Source: Bacteroidota bacterium
GTDB lineage: Bacteria; Bacteroidota; Bacteroidia; Sphingobacteriales; Sphingobacteriaceae
Length of the DNA: 11,288 nt
Direction of reading: 5' to 3'
Assembly (NCBI GenBank): GCA_013288465.1
Contig: JABDBT010000080.1
Coordinates: 1 to 11,288, forward strand
The notes beneath the pieces were generated by a model. The model did no database searches, was not told where the DNA came from, and saw only the letters and a list, made by a program, of their open reading frames with translations. Of this stretch, positions 1-7,272 are shown piece after piece. Numbering within the stretch: the first letter of the stretch is position 1; each line of letters starts with the position of its first letter. A program made the position numbers and the translations under genes.

Positions 1-194
1 ATATTAACGATCACGATAACATAAGCGATATCCAAATGGTAAAGCTCATGTATCATTAATGATATGCCGGTAACGCCCCCGTCAAAAAAGTCATTTGGCA
101 CCAGGAAACCTTTAAGCGCGAACCCGGAAAACAAAATGCCCACTACGACATATATAGTATCAGTTAACCAATGCGGAAGGTGTAATGCTTTCAT
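1..194 (-). CDS. YitT-family membrane protein, N-terminal part (cut by window edge)
   Basis: Reading the minus strand from an ATG at 194 gives 64 residues open to the window edge, beginning MKALHLPHWL. The peptide has a hydrophobic helix at about residues 12-30 (DTIYVVVGILFSGFALKGF), then a glycine-rich loop with DGGVTGISLMIHE, then the start of a second helix. This layout matches the N-terminus of YitT/DUF161 integral membrane proteins, which are usually about 280-300 residues with five or six helices and a C-terminal DUF2179 domain. That remaining part lies outside the window. Their transported substrate is unknown. The gene starts 9 bp after the stop of the HD-domain gene and is probably co-transcribed with it. 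No Shine-Dalgarno sequence is seen, as is normal in Bacteroidota. The family call rests on recognition of a short N-terminal segment only. Confidence 0.7.
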   Translation of the reverse strand, partial: MKALHLPHWLTDTIYVVVGILFSGFALKGFLVPNDFFDGGVTGISLMIHELYHLDIAYVIVIVN

Positions 195-203
195 GCAGTA
201 AAT

Positions 204-785
204 TTATAACTTCAGTTTCATTTTTATTGCTGCTAAATGTTGCTCTTTTTTAGCCTGCCGCAAGTTTAGCGCTGTTTTGGTAAAATAGTGGTGATTTTCT
301 AAAAAACGCACCTGCAACCGGTTCCACTCTTCTTCGGTATTTACTACCCCTGATACCAAAAACTCTTTATATAATTTATCGCCAATTTCAAAAAAATCAT
401 CCCGGCCCAGGTAGTCAAGGTCAGCATCGGCAATTATTTCTTCCAGGTGATTTTTTGGCAATTGTGGTAAGCGGGTTGCCATTATCATACCGCTTATCTT
501 TTCAATATCACCAGGCGTATATCCATAACCGGGTAAAGTATTTGCAGCTATCCGGCATGATTCTTCTTCATGATTTTTAGCCCCTTTTAAAAAACCCGCG
601 TCATGATACAAGGCTGCAGTTAGCAGCAATTTCATATCATGCGCGCCAAGGCCTTCCTGTTTGCCAATTTGCGCGGCAGCGTTATAAACATCCTGCACAT
701 GGCCTGCACAATGGTAGGTGAGGTGTTTGGGTAACTCTTTTTCCAGTTTAGCCGAAATATATTTGCCTGCTTTTTTAAACTGCAT
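204..785 (-). CDS. HD-domain metal-dependent phosphohydrolase
   Basis: The product is a 193-residue soluble protein with the HD superfamily metal-binding pattern. His29 lies in an early helix (CAGHVQDVYNAA), the signature His61-Asp62 is in ALYHDAGF, His72 is in NHEEESCRIA, and acidic residues 120-124 are in IIADADLDYLG. HD proteins hydrolyse phosphate esters of nucleotides or cyclic nucleotides at a divalent metal centre. The natural substrate of this compact stand-alone form cannot be read from the sequence. There is no signal peptide or membrane segment, so it should be cytosolic. It is the first gene of a minus-strand pair with the YitT-like gene, 9 bp downstream. The ATG at 785 is the only convincing start. 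The upstream gap shared with the M28 gene holds no perfect TAnnTTTG box. The family call is firm; the reaction is unknown. Confidence 0.8.
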   Translation of the reverse strand: MQFKKAGKYISAKLEKELPKHLTYHCAGHVQDVYNAAAQIGKQEGLGAHDMKLLLTAALYHDAGFLKGAKNHEEESCRIAANTLPGYGYTPGDIEKISGMIMATRLPQLPKNHLEEIIADADLDYLGRDDFFEIGDKLYKEFLVSGVVNTEEEWNRLQVRFLENHHYFTKTALNLRQAKKEQHLAAIKMKLKL

Positions 786-998
786 AGTGGGCTTACATTA
801 AAACCCTAAGGTATTGAAATGTTTTATTTTAACAGTGTGGTTGAGGCGCTAATTTGGTAAACCCGTCAATTACACCGGTTTATTGTAAAATGTTTGTCGC
901 TTTACCCACATAAATAGGATATAGTTTATTTAAAAAAGTATTTTAGTGTTTCTTTAAACCAAATTATTGATTGTAACCCTTGCCCTAACTAACTTATT

Positions 999-2354
999 AT
1001 GAAATATTTCAAATTTATTCTACCGCTTATTTTCTTAAGCTTCGGCGCCGCCGCGCAAACTACCATTAAGCAGGACGCGGCTATTAAAGCAATGGTTGAT
1101 GAGGTATCATCAAAAAACATTGAGGCCAACATACGCAAATTGGTAAGCTTTAAAAGCCGCCATACTTTGGGCGATACCACCAGCAAAACCGAAGGCAGCG
1201 GGGCGGCCCGCAACTGGATAAAAGCCGAATATGAAAAATATGCGCGTGAGTCGGGCGGCAGGATGACTGTACAGTTTGATACATTTACCCAACCCAAGGG
1301 TAACCGCATTGATAACCCGGTACACCTTAAAAATGTGCTGGCTACTTTAAAAGGCACCGATCCAACTGATACCCGCGTGTATATTGTATCGGGCCATTTT
1401 GATTCGAGAGTAACCGATGTAATGAACGCAAATGCTGTTGAGCCGGGCGCTAATGATGATGCTTCGGGCACGGCGGTTTCTATGGAGGTGGCCCGTGTAA
1501 TGGCAAAAAGATCATTCCCGGCAACTATAATTTTCATGTCGGTGGTAGGCGAGGAACAGGGCTTATATGGATCGACCAATGTAGCTAAACGTGCAAAAGC
1601 CGAGAAGTGGAATGTTGATGCCATGCTGAATAATGATATTGTGGGCAATACCCACGGTATGGACAATGACCTGAAAGACAATATGCACGTTAGGGTGTTT
1701 AGCGAAGGCGTACCCTCAATTGCTGCCGGTAACGACAGGATGATAAACGGTTTAATAAGTAACGGCGGCGAAGATGATAGCCCGTCGAGGGAACTGGCGC
1801 GATACATTAAGGAAACTGCCGAACGTTATGTTGACCAATTGGATGTTAAACTGATCTATCGTCGCGACCGCTATTTGCGGGGTGGTGATCACACTTCATT
1901 TTTAAAGGAGGGCTTTACTGCGGTAAGGCTAACCGAAATGAATGAGGATTTTACCCGGCAGCACCAGGATATACGCACCGAAAAAGGCATTGACTATGGC
2001 GACCTGCCCGATTTTGTTGATTTTAACTACGTGCAGAAAGTAGCCCGGATGAATCTTTCTGTTTTGGCTAATCTTGCAACCGCCCCTGCCGCACCGCAAA
2101 ATGTTGTGGTATTAACCAGCGGCCTAACCAACAATACCGACTTAAAATGGGACAACCCCAAAGAAGGTAAAAAACCGGCAGGCTATTACATCCTGATGCG
2201 CGAAACAACCAGCCCGTTTTGGGAAAAGAAATTTTTTGTAACAGGTAACGCCGCTAAGCTTGATTATTCAAAAGATAATTACTTTTTCGCCGTACAGTCG
2301 GTAGATGCCGATGGCCATGAAAGTTTGCCTATTTATCCGAGGGCGGGGAGATAG
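999..2354 (+). CDS. Secreted M28-family zinc aminopeptidase with C-terminal beta domain
   Basis: This is a 451-residue exported metallopeptidase. Residues 1-19 form a signal peptide (KYFKFILPLIFLSFGAAAQ) with a probable cut after Ala19. The catalytic domain at about 40-360 contains all expected two-zinc ligands of clan MH: His133 in SGHFDS, bridging Asp153 in GANDDASG, the general base Glu185 and ligand Glu186 in VVGEEQG, Asp213 in NNDIVG, and His298 in GGDHTSF. Residues about 362-447 (PAAPQNVVVL to AVQSVDADGHES) resemble a fibronectin type III fold and could help with substrate or surface binding. M28 enzymes remove N-terminal residues from peptides, so a nutritional role in the periplasm or outside the cell is likely. 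Specificity is not predictable. The gene stands alone on the plus strand, divergent from the HD gene and convergent with the ABC transporter operon. No strong promoter motif is seen in the 213 bp upstream. Confidence 0.92.
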   Translation: MKYFKFILPLIFLSFGAAAQTTIKQDAAIKAMVDEVSSKNIEANIRKLVSFKSRHTLGDTTSKTEGSGAARNWIKAEYEKYARESGGRMTVQFDTFTQPKGNRIDNPVHLKNVLATLKGTDPTDTRVYIVSGHFDSRVTDVMNANAVEPGANDDASGTAVSMEVARVMAKRSFPATIIFMSVVGEEQGLYGSTNVAKRAKAEKWNVDAMLNNDIVGNTHGMDNDLKDNMHVRVFSEGVPSIAAGNDRMINGLISNGGEDDSPSRELARYIKETAERYVDQLDVKLIYRRDRYLRGGDHTSFLKEGFTAVRLTEMNEDFTRQHQDIRTEKGIDYGDLPDFVDFNYVQKVARMNLSVLANLATAPAAPQNVVVLTSGLTNNTDLKWDNPKEGKKPAGYYILMRETTSPFWEKKFFVTGNAAKLDYSKDNYFFAVQSVDADGHESLPIYPRAGR

Positions 2355-2358
2355 GGGG

Positions 2359-2500
2359 AGAGATTGGAGATTAGTTAATTAGTGATTAGTTAATTGGTGA
2401 TTAAAGATGAGGACTTTGCAAGTGGTAAATGTTTTTTTGACAACGCACATTTGTTTGTTTTAAATGGTCCTAATCTCTAATTAACTAATCTCCAATCTCT
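2359..2500. repeat. Inverted repeat filling the convergent gap after the M28 gene
   Basis: The left arm at 2359-2389 and the right arm at 2470-2500 are reverse complements over 31 positions with one mismatch (2383 against 2476). The core is GAGATTGGAGATTAG followed by TTAATT. The intervening 80 bases include a second direct copy of GATTAGTTAATT at 2384-2395. The arms begin 4 bp after the stop of the M28 gene and end 5 bp before the stop of the ABC permease gene, so each transcript would end in this structure. A role as a bidirectional transcript-end or mRNA-stabilising hairpin is inferred. It is not a classical GC-rich intrinsic terminator. Confidence 0.85.
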
Positions 2501-2505
2501 AATAC

Positions 2506-3309
2506 CTACTTCACACTCTTCTTCAGCACAATAAAGTAGCCGATTATAAAAACAACCACAGCTACGCCCAGGCTTACAAATATTTCGTGGGTAAAAAAGT
2601 CAACCGTAATTTGCGTTACCGGTGCCGAACCGGTGCGGCCGCGTGGCAGCGTTTGTAATACCAGCATGGGGTGCGAGTAGGGAAACAGGTAGGCATATTG
2701 CCAGCCTGCCGTGGCTAAAATAACACCTGCTATAGTGCCAACAAAACCAATGCCCATCGGCTTTAAAAAATCGCGGAACAAAAGGCTCAATAAAAACTGT
2801 ATGGATAGGATTCCTAATGATGACAGGAACAGCTTAAAATAGATCTGCACCAGGGTGCTTTCCATGTGGTACTCACTAAACCGTAGCTCGGGCTTTAATA
2901 CGCCCAGCAAATTACCAAAGCTTATGGTAAATATTACAAACAACGCCAGGCATAAGAAAACCAGGAATAGAGCGTAGAAATACTTTGCTGCATAAACAGA
3001 TAGCTTCGATAATGGCAGGCTGAAGATGGTTTTCCAGGTATCGGCCTTGTGTTCAATGCTGTTTACCGAGTATGCAATAAAAACAATAAGCATGGGCAGC
3101 AACAATGACCCCATCACACCTAAAATAGCGCCCGAAAACCTTACCCAAAGCAACATGCCCGGCAATGGGGCCAGTTGCGCGCTTTTATTAAAGAACCCAA
3201 TAAACAACAGTATGCAAAGTAATAAGGGCAATATAACCGAGCTCCAAAAACCCATGGTTTTGCGGGTTTTATAAAACTCAGACCGGAACGATAATATAAA
3301 TCCTTTCAT
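2506..3309 (-). CDS. ABC-2 type transporter permease
   Basis: The product is a 267-residue integral membrane protein with about six helices, at roughly residues 21-40, 56-82, 106-133, 155-178, 185-207 and 240-261. The N-terminal RSEFYKTRKTMGFW segment and the conserved loop EHKADTWKTIFSLPLSK (86-102) are typical of the ABC-2 permeases in bacitracin-export and lantibiotic-immunity transporters (BcrB, and MutE/EpiE-like subunits). The gene begins 2 bp after the stop of the ATPase gene, so the two are surely made together, and it would form the membrane channel of that transporter. The cargo is unknown. Peptide antibiotics are a reasonable guess from family resemblance only. Translation ends 5 bp from the long inverted repeat in the convergent gap. 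Confidence 0.85.
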   Translation of the reverse strand: MKGFILSFRSEFYKTRKTMGFWSSVILPLLLCILLFIGFFNKSAQLAPLPGMLLWVRFSGAILGVMGSLLLPMLIVFIAYSVNSIEHKADTWKTIFSLPLSKLSVYAAKYFYALFLVFLCLALFVIFTISFGNLLGVLKPELRFSEYHMESTLVQIYFKLFLSSLGILSIQFLLSLLFRDFLKPMGIGFVGTIAGVILATAGWQYAYLFPYSHPMLVLQTLPRGRTGSAPVTQITVDFFTHEIFVSLGVAVVVFIIGYFIVLKKSVK

Positions 3310-3311
3310 GC

Positions 3312-4211
3312 TCAGGCTTGTTGGGTTATGTCTAAAAATAATTTCTCCAGGTCTTTTTGCTGTTTGGCAATGCTGTATATGATATATCCGTTTTTATTCA
3401 ACAAAGTATTTATCTCGCCCATTTGTTGTTTGCAGGTATAGGGCACGTATATATAATGGTCGTTAATATCGCTGACAGCAAATTTATTGGCGGTTAAAAA
3501 ATTGGCGGTATCAACTGTATTGGCAGCTTCAATTTGCACTAAAGGCTGGCTTAAAGCGGCCAGGTCGTTAATACTCCCCTGGAACAGTAGCTCGCCCTGG
3601 TTAATAATACCAACATGCGTTGCCATACGCTCAATTTCGGCTAATAAGTGGCTTGATATAAAAACGGTTTTGTTATGTTCTTTAACCAGCCTCATCAATA
3701 ACTCACGTATCTCAATAATGCCGTTGGGGTCGAGGCCGTTAGTGGGTTCGTCAAGAATAAGCAGCTTAGGGTCTGACAATAACGCTAATGCAATCCCCAG
3801 GCGCTGTTTCATTCCTAATGAGTATTGCCCGGCTTTTTTATGCGCAGCATCGGTTAAATGCACCAGCGCCAGCATTTCATCAACCCGTTTTGCAGGTATT
3901 TGTAATAATAAGGCCCGGTTAAGCAGGTTTTCTTTCCCGCTAAGATGAAGATATATGGCAGGCTGCTCAATCAATGAGCCAATTTGCGACAGAATAGCTA
4001 CACGGTTGCTTTGCAGCTCTTTTTCAAAAATATGAATATTGCCCTGCTGCGTGGTCAGCAAATTTAGCAGCAGTTTTATAGTAGTGGTTTTCCCGGCTCC
4101 GTTGGGGCCTAAAAAACCATATATGCTCCCTTCAGGAACTTGCAGCGACAGTGATTTAACAACCGTTTGGTTGCCAAAATTAAAGGTTAACCCTTCGGTA
4201 CTAATTACCAC
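3312..4211 (-). CDS. ABC transporter ATP-binding protein (BcrA/CcmA-like)
   Basis: This 299-residue ATPase has a complete nucleotide-binding domain: Walker A GPNGAGKTT at 35-43, a Q-loop around Gln83 (IEQPAIY), signature SLGMKQR at 131-137, Walker B LLILDEP at 150-156 with catalytic Glu155, D-loop GLDP, and switch His188 in ISSHLL. The roughly 80-residue C-terminal tail resembles that of BcrA-type drug or peptide exporters. The start is a GTG at 4211. It lies inside the last codons of the preceding small gene (7-base overlap) and has a GGAG five bases upstream at 4217-4220, one of the few clear Shine-Dalgarno sequences in the window. This points to translational coupling. It powers the permease encoded 2 bp downstream. 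Function as an ABC ATPase is certain; the substrate is not known. Confidence 0.93.
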   Translation of the reverse strand: MVISTEGLTFNFGNQTVVKSLSLQVPEGSIYGFLGPNGAGKTTTIKLLLNLLTTQQGNIHIFEKELQSNRVAILSQIGSLIEQPAIYLHLSGKENLLNRALLLQIPAKRVDEMLALVHLTDAAHKKAGQYSLGMKQRLGIALALLSDPKLLILDEPTNGLDPNGIIEIRELLMRLVKEHNKTVFISSHLLAEIERMATHVGIINQGELLFQGSINDLAALSQPLVQIEAANTVDTANFLTANKFAVSDINDHYIYVPYTCKQQMGEINTLLNKNGYIIYSIAKQQKDLEKLFLDITQQA

Positions 4212-4411
4212 ACTTTCTCCTTACTGATAGAGCATACAGCTTTAACAAGGGTAATACCTTTAACAAACAAAGAGGTAGCCTGTACAGTACATGTTCCTTC
4301 GGTAAATTCCTTCTTTTGTTCAAATTGATAACAAACGCCCATAATTATAGCAAATGCTAATGGGGCAAGTAACAGGATGAATGGATTTGAGTTTGTAAAC
4401 AGCTTTTTCAT
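4205..4411 (-). CDS. Small single-helix membrane protein leading the ABC transporter operon
   Basis: This is a 68-residue hypothetical protein beginning MKKLFTNSNP with one hydrophobic helix at about 11-27 (FILLLAPLAFAIIMGVC). A short polar tail follows, with cysteines at 41 and 60 and a third at 27. An upstream ATG at 4483 is in frame and would add 24 residues, but MKK directly before a hydrophobic stretch is the more natural start. The last 7 bases overlap the GTG start of the ABC ATPase, and the GGAG serving that start lies within this gene's own final codons. Expression of the two is therefore coupled, which argues that the frame is real. I recognise no family. It could be a small accessory subunit of the transporter. 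Alternatively it could be a non-functional leader whose translation opens the ATPase start site. Confidence 0.6.
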   Translation of the reverse strand: MKKLFTNSNPFILLLAPLAFAIIMGVCYQFEQKKEFTEGTCTVQATSLFVKGITLVKAVCSISKEKVW

Positions 4412-4491
4412 TGTGGGTGATTTTGATGATACAAAGAAATACTTAATTATTTGACCGCTAAAAAGAATTATACCAATAACCATTATTTATA

Positions 4492-4549
4492 GATGAACAG
4501 TCTATATACGGTATTGGGGCAGTTTGTCGGGTTTAATAACCCGTTCATC
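4492..4549. promoter_or_regulatory. Nested inverted repeats in the divergent promoter region
   Basis: Between the transporter operon and the sensor-kinase gene lies a small hairpin, CGGGTT (4528-4533) and AACCCG (4538-4543) around a TAAT loop. Outside it is a second pair, GATGAAC (4492-4498) and GTTCATC (4543-4549). The location between two divergent genes suits an operator or leader structure, perhaps for the adjacent LytTR regulator. That assignment is a guess from position. LytTR proteins usually bind direct rather than inverted repeats. Confidence 0.3.
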
Positions 4550-4601
4550 GGTAAAATTTAGAGTTACATCTAAAGTATAGCCATAAACAACGCCTAAATA
4601 T

Positions 4602-4609
4602 TATATTTG
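4602..4609 (+). promoter_or_regulatory. -7 promoter element TATATTTG for the sensor-kinase operon
   Basis: TATATTTG matches the Bacteroidota sigma -7 consensus TAnnTTTG exactly and lies six bases before the ATG at 4616. Transcription would begin about at the start codon, giving a leaderless or nearly leaderless message. No clear TTG-type -33 box is seen about 20 bp upstream. The TTG within this box is in frame with the kinase gene but is better explained as promoter than as a start codon. Confidence 0.55.
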
Positions 4610-4615
4610 ATATAT

Positions 4616-5644
4616 ATGAAATTAGGCTGGCGTATATTTTGGCATATCGTTTTTTGGATATGCGGCATATCATTCTTCATGTTTATTGGCCATAACAATA
4701 ATAGCAAATATGGTATAAGGCATGAGCTTATTGTTTGGGTGCTTTATGGTTTTATTAATATCAGCCTGTTCTATCTTAACTTTTTATTGCTTATACCCCA
4801 GTTTTTAAGTAAAAAACGTTATGGCTTATATACCCTCATCGTAATTATTACCATTGCTGTTTACGGCGTGGGTAAATATGGTATAGGCCTGCTATTTGAA
4901 AAAGATGTATTGATGCATATGGGAGGGCCTCAAAAAGGCGCCATAATTGAATTTATCCCCTATTTTATAGATACTGTATTTACAAGCCTGGTGTTTGTGT
5001 TTTTGAGTGTTGTACTTAAACTGGGGGTAGATTGGGTTTTAAATGAACGCATACAGCGCGACCTTGAAAACCAGCGCCTTAGCGCCGAACTGGCTTTTTT
5101 AAAATCACAGATAAACCCGCACTTTTTATTTAACTCGTTAAACAGTATCTATTCATTAGCTTATCAAAAATCTGAAACTACGCCCGAAGCTATCCTGAAA
5201 CTATCAGAAATAATGCGTTACATGCTGTATGAATGTAATGATAATAAAGTTGACCTGTCGCGCGAGTTACAATACCTGCAAAACTTTATCGACCTGCAAA
5301 AAATACGGTTCGGGAATAAAGCCTACATTGATTTTAAGATAGAGGGTAAAGTACGCAATCAAAAAATAGTGCCTTTGTTGCTGATAGCCTTTATTGAAAA
5401 TGCATTTAAGCACGGTATAGCTAATGATACCCTATCGCCAATCAGGCTGTTAATTACGTTGGATGATGAGCACTTGCATTTCTACATTCAAAATAAAAAA
5501 CACACTAATAACCGCGATTCATCAGGCGGCATTGGCCTAAACAATGTAAAACGCAGGCTTGACCTGCTGTATCCCGGAAAATATAATTTAGATATTAGTG
5601 ATCAAATTGATACCTATACTTGCGAATTATCATTAATTTTATAG
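4616..5644 (+). CDS. LytS-type sensor histidine kinase
   Basis: The product is a 342-residue membrane kinase. Four hydrophobic helices occupy about residues 5-24, 38-60, 71-92 and 114-134, followed by a short coiled linker (NERIQRDLENQRLSAELAFLK). The His_kinase domain (PF06580 type) has the phospho-acceptor His169 in INPHFLFNSLN. An HATPase domain follows, with the N-box FIENAFKHG around Asn262 and a glycine box GGIGLNN near 304. With no extracellular domain of any size, it probably senses a membrane or envelope state through its helices. The partner is the LytTR regulator encoded two genes downstream. I place the start at the ATG at 4616 because the in-frame TTG at 4607 falls inside a perfect -7 promoter box. 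It is divergent from a peptide-exporter-like ABC operon, which suggests an envelope-stress or antimicrobial-response role. Confidence 0.9.
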   Translation: MKLGWRIFWHIVFWICGISFFMFIGHNNNSKYGIRHELIVWVLYGFINISLFYLNFLLLIPQFLSKKRYGLYTLIVIITIAVYGVGKYGIGLLFEKDVLMHMGGPQKGAIIEFIPYFIDTVFTSLVFVFLSVVLKLGVDWVLNERIQRDLENQRLSAELAFLKSQINPHFLFNSLNSIYSLAYQKSETTPEAILKLSEIMRYMLYECNDNKVDLSRELQYLQNFIDLQKIRFGNKAYIDFKIEGKVRNQKIVPLLLIAFIENAFKHGIANDTLSPIRLLITLDDEHLHFYIQNKKHTNNRDSSGGIGLNNVKRRLDLLYPGKYNLDISDQIDTYTCELSLIL

Positions 5645-5676
5645 TGGTATTATTTCATCATTAAACTTTATTTGAT

Positions 5677-6399
5677 ATGAAAAGCGTAAAACTATATCAG
5701 GGCCTGTGCATAATAGCCATTTGTTTTTTTTCATTGTTTTTAAAAGCCCAAACTGTTCCTCAAAATGCACAGCCCAATATTATGTTTACGGCAACAGACT
5801 ACATATCGGGTGGCGAGATAAAACTGGCATCAAACGGAGCCCGATATGGAGAAATGGACGGCAGCCCTTACTTATATAACAATTGGTTGCCGGGTGAAGT
5901 GGTTTTAAATGACCATAAAGTTTATAATAAAATTTTATTAAAATATGACCAAATACAAGACATGGTTATATTTAAATATGGCGAACAGGATAGTGCTTTA
6001 ATGTTTGCTTTACAACCCATTGCGTTTAAATTAATTTATGGTGGGCGAAACGAACGTTACCTTAATGGTTTTGCGGCCGTTGATGGGGCTGGTGTAAACT
6101 CTTTTTACCAGGTGCTTAATGATGATAGCGGGGTTAAACTCTTAAAAAGGGTTGTAAAAAAAATTAATAAAACCACAGCATATAATTCAGTTGTGGCAAC
6201 ACTTACAGTTATATCAAACACCACTTATTATTTAGCACGTAGTAACAAACCTGAAAAAATAAGCGCTAATAATAAAGCTGTTATTTCAGCTTTAAAAGAC
6301 AAATCAGATGCCATAAGCAAATATATTGCTGATAATAAGCTTAACGTAAAAAATGATGACGACTTTGCCAGGGTAATTGACTACTATAATTCCAGATAA
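5677..6399 (+). CDS. Unknown secreted protein between sensor kinase and regulator
   Basis: This 240-residue protein has a clear signal peptide: MKSVKLYQG, a hydrophobic core at 9-22, and a likely cut after Ala24 (FLKA|QTV). No lipobox cysteine is present, so it should be soluble in the periplasm or exported. I recognise no catalytic motif. Visible landmarks are a beta-rich middle (residues about 32-150, with GSPYLYNNWLPGEVVLND) and a lysine- and aspartate-rich helical C-terminus (ALKDKSDAISKYIADNKLN). A similar C-terminal layout occurs in uncharacterised Bacteroidota exported proteins. The gene sits 32 bp after the kinase gene and 34 bp before the regulator gene, so it is almost certainly co-transcribed with both. 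It could modulate the kinase or be a target of the pathway. Codon use is more A+T-rich than in the M28 gene. Function is unknown. Confidence 0.8.
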   Translation: MKSVKLYQGLCIIAICFFSLFLKAQTVPQNAQPNIMFTATDYISGGEIKLASNGARYGEMDGSPYLYNNWLPGEVVLNDHKVYNKILLKYDQIQDMVIFKYGEQDSALMFALQPIAFKLIYGGRNERYLNGFAAVDGAGVNSFYQVLNDDSGVKLLKRVVKKINKTTAYNSVVATLTVISNTTYYLARSNKPEKISANNKAVISALKDKSDAISKYIADNKLNVKNDDDFARVIDYYNSR

Positions 6400-6433
6400 G
6401 CAAAACACGTTAAACTAAAATAAACAGATATTA

Positions 6434-7171
6434 ATGATCAGATGCCTTGTAGTTGATGATGAGCCTTTAGCGCTGCATATATTGGAAGATTATATATCCA
6501 AAATACCTTTTTTAGAATTAGTTAAAGCTACAACCAATCCTATCGAGGCATTGACCCTGGTGCAGGAAGGAAATATAGATCTTGTTTTTTTAGACGTACA
6601 GATGCCCGAGCTTACCGGTATCCAATTTTTGAAAATAGCCAACGGCAAAACAAAGGTGATATTAACAACGGCCTACTCCCAATACGCGTTAGAGGGGTAT
6701 GAGCTGGATGTGGTTGATTACCTCCTTAAACCTATCGCCTTTGACCGCTTTTTTAAATCGGCGCAAAAAGCGCAGGGCATTATTCAGCCAAGCGTTAAAC
6801 AACCTGTGGTTGAGCCAATACAACAAATACAGCAGCAACAACAGGATTTTTTGAGCGATTTTATATTTGTAAAAAGCGAATACAAAATACAAAAAGTGTA
6901 TTTGCACCAAATTTTATTTATTGAAGGGTTAAAGGACTACATCTCCATATTTACGCCAACCGAGCGTATAATTACGCTCCAAAACATGAAGAAAATGGAA
7001 GACACGCTGCCCGAAAAGCATTTCATCCGCGTACATAAATCATACATTGTAGCGCTTAATAAAATTGACAGCATTGAGCGTAGCCGTATTTTTATAGGCG
7101 ATAAAGTTATCCCGGTTGGCGATACTTACCGCGATCTTTTCTTTAAGATCATTGAAGGGAAGAATATTTGA
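6434..7171 (+). CDS. LytTR-family response regulator
   Basis: This is a 245-residue transcription factor with two domains. The receiver at 2-118 has the acidic pair Asp8-Asp9, phospho-acceptor Asp54 in LVFLDVQMP, Thr79 in ILTTAYS, and Lys99 in LLKP. A glutamine-rich linker at about 122-140 (IQQIQQQQQD) leads to the LytTR DNA-binding domain at about 145-243, with FIFVKSEYKIQKV, ILFIEGLKDYI, MKKMEDTLP and FIRVHKSYIVALNKI. Regulators of this class bind direct-repeat sites upstream of target promoters. The cognate kinase is the LytS-type protein at the head of the same operon. The gene ends 5 bp before an inverted repeat and faces the plsC-like gene. The targets are unknown. The divergent ABC operon is the nearest candidate. 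Confidence 0.93.
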   Translation: MIRCLVVDDEPLALHILEDYISKIPFLELVKATTNPIEALTLVQEGNIDLVFLDVQMPELTGIQFLKIANGKTKVILTTAYSQYALEGYELDVVDYLLKPIAFDRFFKSAQKAQGIIQPSVKQPVVEPIQQIQQQQQDFLSDFIFVKSEYKIQKVYLHQILFIEGLKDYISIFTPTERIITLQNMKKMEDTLPEKHFIRVHKSYIVALNKIDSIERSRIFIGDKVIPVGDTYRDLFFKIIEGKNI

Positions 7172-7176
7172 TTTGA

Positions 7177-7261
7177 GATTTCGGATTTCGAATGTTCAAT
7201 TTCGAATTTAGGAATTAAGAATATAGCAATAAAAATAAATCCGAAATCGAAAATCCGAAAT
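7177..7261. repeat. Inverted repeat in the convergent gap after the LytTR gene
   Basis: ATTTCGGATTT at 7178-7188 is the exact reverse complement of AAATCCGAAAT, which occurs twice on the right side, at 7237-7247 and 7251-7261, a 14-base period. The first pairing extends to 12 bases (7177-7188 with 7237-7248). The second extends past a one-base bulge. A further TTTCGAATTT-like copy lies at about 7200-7209. The structure begins 5 bp after the LytTR stop and ends 11 bp before the plsC stop. A transcript-end role is inferred from the placement. Confidence 0.8.
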
Positions 7262-7272
7262 TCGATATAACC

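Noticed and set aside
989..1807. A 272-codon open frame on the minus strand opposite the M28 peptidase gene
   Set aside because: It lies entirely opposite a well-supported gene with all zinc ligands, its translation is rich in Ser, Leu and Ala as typical of antisense shadows, and no domain is recognisable.
2359..2500. The long inverted repeat as terminal repeats of an insertion sequence or MITE
   Set aside because: There is no target-site duplication or transposase, and the arms fit exactly between two stop codons. Similar placement with different sequences in two other gaps argues for a 3'-end element. A MITE-like origin is not fully excluded.
4412..4483. 24-residue N-terminal extension of the small membrane protein from the ATG at 4483
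   Set aside because: The extension would put a second hydrophobic stretch before MKKLF, and MKK at 4411 fits a membrane-protein start better. It cannot be fully excluded.
4607..4615. TTG at 4607 as the start of the sensor kinase
   Set aside because: The TTG is the end of a perfect TAnnTTTG promoter box. The ATG at 4616 directly before the first membrane helix is the better start.
7177..7261. The short tandem repeats in the LytTR-plsC gap as a CRISPR array
   Set aside because: The repeats are 11-12 bases with a 14-base period and no unique spacers, and no cas genes are present.
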